From UBA1672 sp963977495 (GTDB lineage Bacteria > Pseudomonadota > Alphaproteobacteria > Micavibrionales > Micavibrionaceae): DNA of 64,000 nt. The stretch lies in contig CAXBOT010000001.1 of the NCBI GenBank assembly GCA_963977495.1, forward strand, positions 62,001 to 126,000, written 5' to 3'. The notes beneath the pieces were generated by a model. It was not told the DNA's origin and searched no databases. It saw only the letters and a list, made by a program, of their open reading frames with translations. Shown here one piece after another: positions 59,949 to 64,000 of the stretch. Position 1 is the stretch's first letter. Each line of letters begins with the position of its first letter. The position numbers were made by a program, and so were the translations under genes.

Positions 59949-60929
59949 ATGACAACACTTCAAATTATTTTAATCGCGGCGATTGTATTCCTTTTGGTGG
60001 GTATGGTGTTGTTTCTTGTCATGAACACAGGATCGAGCCAGCAAAAGAAAAATGTCGAGATGATCCGCGGCGGTAGTGGATCGGACAGCCGCGTGAATGA
60101 AAAAGATGTTCAGAATAAACGGCGCGCAGAAATCGCTAAAAAGCTGAAATCCAGTAAAGAAGAAGAACAAAAAGACGAAAAAAGTAAAGTTTCTGTCGCC
60201 ATGAAGCTTCAACAGGGCGGATTGACGATGTCGGCCAAGCAATTTTGGCTCATATCTATTGTATCGGGCATTTTATGTGTGGGTATAGCAAAATATATGG
60301 CACTTTCGCCGCTTTTGATGGGGTTGGGCTTTATTATTGGTTTGCTCGGTATTCCGCGTTTTGTTCTTAAGAAAGTCATTCAACGCAGACAAAAGAAATT
60401 TTTGGAAGAATTTTCAGATGCGCTGGATGCGGTTGTGCGCCTGTTAAAGGCGGGTATGCCTGTATCAGAGGCAATCGCCATGATTACGCGTGAATATGAC
60501 GGCCCCGTGGGCGAAGAAATGTCGATTATTTACGATAAGCAGAAAATTGGCGTGCCATTACATGAAGCCGCGTTGGAAGGGTGTCGCCGTATGCCCTTAC
60601 CGGAAATGCAAATGTTTGCCGCAGGTTTGGCCATTCAGGCACAGACAGGGTCTTCACTGTCAGAGGTGCTCACCAACCTTTCAGGTGTGATTCGGGCAAG
60701 ATTTAGGCTGAAACGGAAAGTGATGGCTTTATCGGCAGAGGCAATTGCATCGGCTAGTATTATTGGTTCTTTGCCGCCGTTGGTGGCGTTCGGGCTTTAT
60801 TTTGCGAATCCGGGCTATCTGGATCCATTGTTCAACACCCCCACCGGACAACACATGATTATGGGCGCTGTGTTCTGGATGAGTTGCGGCATATTTGTGA
60901 TGAAACACATGATTAACTTTAAGATTTAA
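59949..60929 (+). CDS. tadB: Tad inner-membrane platform protein TadB
   Basis: First of the two T2SSF-domain platform proteins. N-terminal membrane helix (IILIAAIVFLLVGMVLFLVMN), charged linker (RRAEIAKKLKSSKEEEQKDEK), two central helices, T2SSF domain (FSDALDAVVRLLKAGMPVSEAIAMITREYDGPVGEEM ... SGVIRARFRLKRKVMALSAEAIASASIIGSLPPL). Length 326. It follows cpaF by 18 bases and precedes tadC by 18. Confidence 0.94.
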   Translation: MTTLQIILIAAIVFLLVGMVLFLVMNTGSSQQKKNVEMIRGGSGSDSRVNEKDVQNKRRAEIAKKLKSSKEEEQKDEKSKVSVAMKLQQGGLTMSAKQFWLISIVSGILCVGIAKYMALSPLLMGLGFIIGLLGIPRFVLKKVIQRRQKKFLEEFSDALDAVVRLLKAGMPVSEAIAMITREYDGPVGEEMSIIYDKQKIGVPLHEAALEGCRRMPLPEMQMFAAGLAIQAQTGSSLSEVLTNLSGVIRARFRLKRKVMALSAEAIASASIIGSLPPLVAFGLYFANPGYLDPLFNTPTGQHMIMGAVFWMSCGIFVMKHMINFKI

Positions 60930-60947
60930 AGAAACGGGAATATCCAA

Positions 60948-61904
60948 ATGGATAACGAATTTATTATTACAATATTTGCAGCACTGGCGGCCGGCGTTTC
61001 ATTCGCCGCCTTTGCCTTCCCGTACTTACAAAAAACCGAGAAGAAGGAAAAATATAAATCCATCATCGAAAAACGCCGTAAGGATTTGTTTCAGGCCACG
61101 CGCGAAGGCCAACAAAGGATTATTAAGGACGATAATGTTTCGGCGCGCGATAATATGGCGATGTTTTACCGCTTTCAAAGGCTTGCGGGGAATATGGGTG
61201 AAAAGGCACGCGATAAGATGCTTCAGGCTGGTATTCGTAACCCCAAGGCGCACATTAAATTTATGTTACTGCGTGTGATTTTGCCGATTGTATTCGCTAT
61301 TCTCGCTGTGCTGTATTTAACGGCTCTGCCGGATGAGAAACAATATGAAACATATCAGAATATTTTGATTGTTGTGGGCGTTGCGCTGTTTGGCTTTAAG
61401 TTGCCCGACATTATAATTAAAAATAAGATCTTGAAGCGTCAGGAAGAGTTTAATCTAAGCTTTCCCGACTCTTTGGATATGATGCTGATCTGTGTGCAGG
61501 GTGGTATCGGTCTGGAGCAAACGGTCGAACGCGTTGCCGCCGAAGTTGCGGAAGGGTCGGAAGTCTTGGCCGAGGAGCTTGGAATTTTGAGCGCCGAGAT
61601 GGCGATGTTGAATGACCGTAAGCAAGCCTTGCAGGATTTTGCAAGACGCGTGGGTAGCGGGGCAGGGAAAACCTTTGCCACTGCACTTATTCAGGCGGAG
61701 CAATATGGTACGTCTATATCGAATGCGCTGCGTGTGATGTCTGATGAATTGCGCGACATGCGTATGGCAGAGGCAGAGCGTAAGGCCGCGTCCTTGCCGC
61801 CAAAATTGACTGTGCCGATGATCGTCTTCTTTCTACCCGCGTTGTTCATTATTATTCTTGGGCCTGCGGGGATCGAAGTATCGACAATGCGCGGCGGTGG
61901 CTAA
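60948..61904 (+). CDS. tadC: Tad inner-membrane platform protein TadC
   Basis: Second platform protein, paralogue of TadB. N-terminal helix (IITIFAALAAGVSFAAFAFPYL), paired central helices, T2SSF domain (FNLSFPDSLDMMLICVQGGIGLEQTVERVAAE...ALRVMSDELRDMRMAEAERKAASLPPKLTVPMIVFFLPALFIIILGPAGI). Length 318. It ends the plus-strand Tad genes with a strong terminator. Confidence 0.94.
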   Translation: MDNEFIITIFAALAAGVSFAAFAFPYLQKTEKKEKYKSIIEKRRKDLFQATREGQQRIIKDDNVSARDNMAMFYRFQRLAGNMGEKARDKMLQAGIRNPKAHIKFMLLRVILPIVFAILAVLYLTALPDEKQYETYQNILIVVGVALFGFKLPDIIIKNKILKRQEEFNLSFPDSLDMMLICVQGGIGLEQTVERVAAEVAEGSEVLAEELGILSAEMAMLNDRKQALQDFARRVGSGAGKTFATALIQAEQYGTSISNALRVMSDELRDMRMAEAERKAASLPPKLTVPMIVFFLPALFIIILGPAGIEVSTMRGGG

Positions 61905-61929
61905 GCGATTTATTAAAAGAACATTTAAG

Positions 61930-61960
61930 AGGGCGGGCGTTATGACGTGCCGCCCTTTTT
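61930..61960 (+). terminator. Terminator of the cpa/tad operon
   Basis: AGGGCGG/CCGCCCT stem, extended inward with GCGT/ACGT across a bulge, four-base loop, then five T's. Confidence 0.9.
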
Positions 61961-62050
61961 GTATGTGTACGTACAATGCGTAGCACTGCCAACGAAGGGC
62001 TTGCCGCAGCTTTTATCAATAGATATTTATTTATGGAGTGGTTTTATGAA

Positions 62051-62737
62051 TTAGCGCTCATTCAATGTGCGGATAATACGAAGGTTGCGCTCAATTTCCA
62101 CACGGTCGGGGGAGAGTGCCTTTGCCTTTTCCAACACTTCGATGGCTTCGTCAATGAAGCCCTGTGTGGCCAGATTAAGTGCCAGATTATTCATGATCGT
62201 TGTTGGATCACCTTGCCAATGTTCAAGCCCCTTACGAAAGGCGCGCTCGGCTTCGGGGTGCATTTCTTTGGCATCAAGGGCTATCCCCAGATTTTGAAAG
62301 GCGAAATGATCTGACGGGTTTTGTATCACCGCCTGTTGTGCATATTTCTCAGCTTTATCGTAATCACCAACACCTAAGGCAATCATCGACATTTCTGTTT
62401 TCGTGCCTGCCATGGCATCATCAGGTTTCGCAAATGGCTCTAGAACCAAGGCTGCGCGGTTCAGGTAGCCAGCATGGCGTAGCCCCTTGGCGTAAGAGAG
62501 CGCATAAGCCGGATCGGTGCTGTTACGTTTATATTGTTTTTCAAGAGCCAGAAGTGTAGCAGAGGCCGAGCCGTTTTGAGATGCGGTGATCGCAGCCTTT
62601 TCAATGGCGGAATCGAGGCGATCTTGCTTGCTCATGGGGGCGTCTGAATTATCCATCTTGCTGCTGCCTGTTGTTTGACATGCTGCCAAAGAAACAGTTG
62701 CCAATAGCATCAATGGATAGGTGTGTATTTTTTTCAT
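62051..62737 (-). CDS. tadD: TadD-like TPR lipoprotein
   Basis: Lipoprotein signal ends ATVSLAAC (lipid on Cys20). Four or so TPR units follow (ATLLALEKQYKRNSTDPAYALSYAKGLRHAGY, MIALGVGDYDKAEKYAQQAVIQNPSDHFAFQNLGIALDAKEMHPEAERAFRKGLEHWQ, NLALNLATQGFIDEAIEVLEKAKALSPD). TadD is the usual outer-membrane TPR partner of the pilus secretin. It is on the opposite strand to tadC, converging on it. Length 228. Confidence 0.87.
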   Translation of the reverse strand: MKKIHTYPLMLLATVSLAACQTTGSSKMDNSDAPMSKQDRLDSAIEKAAITASQNGSASATLLALEKQYKRNSTDPAYALSYAKGLRHAGYLNRAALVLEPFAKPDDAMAGTKTEMSMIALGVGDYDKAEKYAQQAVIQNPSDHFAFQNLGIALDAKEMHPEAERAFRKGLEHWQGDPTTIMNNLALNLATQGFIDEAIEVLEKAKALSPDRVEIERNLRIIRTLNER

Positions 62738-62804
62738 AGTATTCTCATGCTCTTAAATTAAGTATGTACCTTGGTCTTGCTCTATGTCTGTCGTTTGGAA
62801 CGAC

Positions 62805-63431
62805 TTATTCATCGGCTGGTGTTTCAGAGGAGGCTGCGTTCTTTTGTGGACGACCGCCTGCGTTATCCTCTTTTTTATCAGCCTGTCCTGATGATGATTG
62901 TTTGGCATCATCTTGCGCTAATCCTATTTCATGGCACATGTCAGGGCAATAGAAAACGCTGGTTTTTTGACACCCTTCTGAATCTTCTGTGCATGTTTTC
63001 TTGATGCGGAGATAACCATCCTTGGGGCTGGCCACAATTACATGACGCTGCATAAGGATTTCACCCGTTTTGCTCAAAACTGTGAAATAACCGGCGCCTG
63101 GTGCTCTTGGAACAATCACAAGTGTCTTGGATGAATCCGCGATAATGTTGATGTGTAGCGGGTTGCCAATGATGATACTGCCCGCGGGCTTATCAAGGCG
63201 AACCAGTTCTGATTTATCAGGGGTAAGCCTGAGAATAGGATGCGTCATGTCTGCATCGGCGATGGCTTGTTCACCTTCTTGCGCAGTGATGACAGGTAGT
63301 ATGTCCATGACTTTGCCTTGGTTGCTGTCGGCACTGGCAGTATGAGGTGCGCAGAATAACAGGGCAGCCGCGAAAGCGGGCAAAACAAGGCAAGACTTCA
63401 TGAATGAACTCAGTGGATATATATGTTTCAT
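62805..63431 (-). CDS. Stand-alone pilus-formation N-domain protein (CpaC N-domain-like)
   Basis: Signal peptide (SFMKSCLVLPAFAAALLFCAPHTASA). A domain follows matching the N-terminal domain of CpaC: LRLTPDKSELVRLDKPAGSIIIGNPLHINIIADSSKTLVIVPRAPGAGYFTVLSKTGEILMQRHVIVAS, i.e. the pilus formation N-domain (PF13629-like). Then a Cys-rich patch (KKTCTEDSEGCQKTSVFYCPDMCHEIG) with four Cys, and a low-complexity tail. No secretin core is present. Beside tadD it is likely a periplasmic partner of the pilus channel. Length 208. Confidence 0.75.
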   Translation of the reverse strand: MKHIYPLSSFMKSCLVLPAFAAALLFCAPHTASADSNQGKVMDILPVITAQEGEQAIADADMTHPILRLTPDKSELVRLDKPAGSIIIGNPLHINIIADSSKTLVIVPRAPGAGYFTVLSKTGEILMQRHVIVASPKDGYLRIKKTCTEDSEGCQKTSVFYCPDMCHEIGLAQDDAKQSSSGQADKKEDNAGGRPQKNAASSETPADE

Positions 63432-63774
63432 AAGGAAACCCCTTAAATCGGGATAAAAAGACTAATGCGTTTACAGTCTATAACTATATCGTGAAAAAGT
63501 TAAAAAATCATGCATTTTTTCTAAAACATCTCTTTTAGGTGTTTTACCAAGCGAATCGGTTGCTTGACTTTATGTCGGTAGAGAAGAATGTGGGAGAATA
63601 TAAGGTATTAAAGGTATCTTAGTGTTGTTTTGTCATAGTGTATAGTGAGTGCGGGCGTTGGCGCGTATTAAAGGCGTTTCGCAAGGGATGGGGTTTATTT
63701 TGTTGCATTTTTTTCGATGACCCTTTAAACAGCACATTAGAACGTTTGCATACATCTTGATGGAGAACGAGAGG
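63432..63774. other. Intergenic region, no gene seen
   Basis: A 343-base gap between divergent pilus N-domain gene and the phosphodiesterase gene. It must hold both promoters. I see no RNA gene, strong hairpin or repeat in it. GAACGAGAGG ends it as the ribosome site of the plus-strand gene. Confidence 0.5.
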
Positions 63775-64000
63775 ATGAAAAAACGTATCATAGGCCACAG
63801 AGGGGCTGGCGTTTGTGCGCCTGAAAATACCCTCTATGCGCTTAAGGTCGCACACGATTTGGAGTTAGAGCATGTTGAGTTTGATGTGCGCCTGACACGG
63901 GATCTTGTTCCCGTAATTTCCCATGATAATAGCCTTATCCGATGCGCGCATAAGGATATTTTGATATCCGATTCACTGTACGCTGATATTAAAGACATAA
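63775..64000 (+). CDS. Glycerophosphodiester phosphodiesterase, N-terminal part (3' end outside window)
   Basis: The first 75 residues are in the window and the frame is open to the end. They begin with KKRIIGHRGAGVCAPENTLYAL, the HRG and PENT metal-site motifs, then VEFDVRLTRDLVPVISHD, the Glu-x-Asp and catalytic His. This is the exact start of the GDPD TIM barrel, which hydrolyses glycerophosphodiesters to glycerol-3-phosphate and alcohol. No signal peptide, so cytosolic. GAGAGG before the ATG. Confidence 0.9.
   Translation, partial: MKKRIIGHRGAGVCAPENTLYALKVAHDLELEHVEFDVRLTRDLVPVISHDNSLIRCAHKDILISDSLYADIKDI

Noticed and set aside
63619..63855. 78-codon minus-strand reading frame over the start of the phosphodiesterase gene
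   Set aside because: It overlaps the clear GDPD start on the plus strand, and its protein shows no domain or ribosome site.
1..64000. tRNA, rRNA, CRISPR, insertion sequences, prophage or integrase genes
   Set aside because: I looked in all intergenic gaps and saw no cloverleaf-like or repeat-spacer pattern, and no protein with transposase or integrase motifs.

Overview
The window looks like a piece of the chromosome of a Gram-negative alphaproteobacterium. The evidence is the Caulobacter-style cpaA-F/tadBC pilus locus, the pal-cpoB-tilS-ftsH-glmM and hisZ-purA blocks, a MnmD/MnmC pair, and many lipoproteins and outer-membrane proteins. Base composition is moderate, and overlapping starts and short operons are common. 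An order close to Micavibrionales or Rhodospirillales is my inference from gene content only. I saw no rRNA, tRNA, CRISPR array, transposase or prophage gene. Almost all of the window is ordinary chromosomal coding sequence.

Layout. Bases 1-8.8 kb hold the end of an AsmA/YhdP-like envelope protein, tyrS, anmK, a DEDD exonuclease, a secreted protein that would begin with Cys-Ser-Cys, the tRNA t6A gene sua5/tsaC and a fatty-acid hydroxylase. Bases 8.9-11 kb make GDP-L-fucose (gmd, fcl). Bases 11-17 kb hold two unknown proteins, a CtlX-type guanidine-modifying enzyme, an M3 peptidase, and the two halves of tRNA modification enzyme MnmC as separate overlapping genes. Bases 17-21.9 kb hold an orphan Flp pilin, a WecA-like glycolipid initiator, an AMIN-domain lipoprotein, and an operon of EF-hand protein, ECF sigma factor, short membrane protein and CnrX/Spy-like protein.

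Bases 21.9-34.3 kb hold a GST, acylphosphatase, TrhO, a 179-residue minimal kinase-like protein, and a peroxide defence cluster: OxyR divergent from AhpC, nitroreductase and AhpD. After these come a glycosyltransferase-like protein, glyoxalase I, a TetR regulator, a copper-type outer-membrane protein with DUF2946, and an LpoA-like lipoprotein divergent from rsmI. Bases 34.3-46.9 kb are housekeeping: yraN, a BON lipoprotein, SirB1-like, pal, cpoB, tilS, ftsH, glmM, hisZ and purA. Two minus-strand genes interrupt them, an N-formylglutamate amidohydrolase and an SGNH-like lipoprotein that lacks its usual serine.

Bases 47.1-63.4 kb form a complete tight-adherence (Tad/Flp) pilus island. It runs from a 679-residue membrane-anchored pseudokinase and a small membrane protein through TadE, a TadE/TadF-like minor pilin, a VWA-domain TadG, Flp pilin, CpaA, CpaB, CpaC, CpaD, CpaE, CpaF, TadB and TadC. 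On the opposite strand are TadD and a stand-alone protein resembling the N-terminal domain of the CpaC secretin. The last bases start a glycerophosphodiester phosphodiesterase. The less usual items are the pseudokinase pair heading the pilus locus, the stand-alone secretin N-domain protein, a 24-bp perfect palindrome upstream of the pilin gene, the minimal kinase beside oxyR, and the TIMP-like secreted protein.
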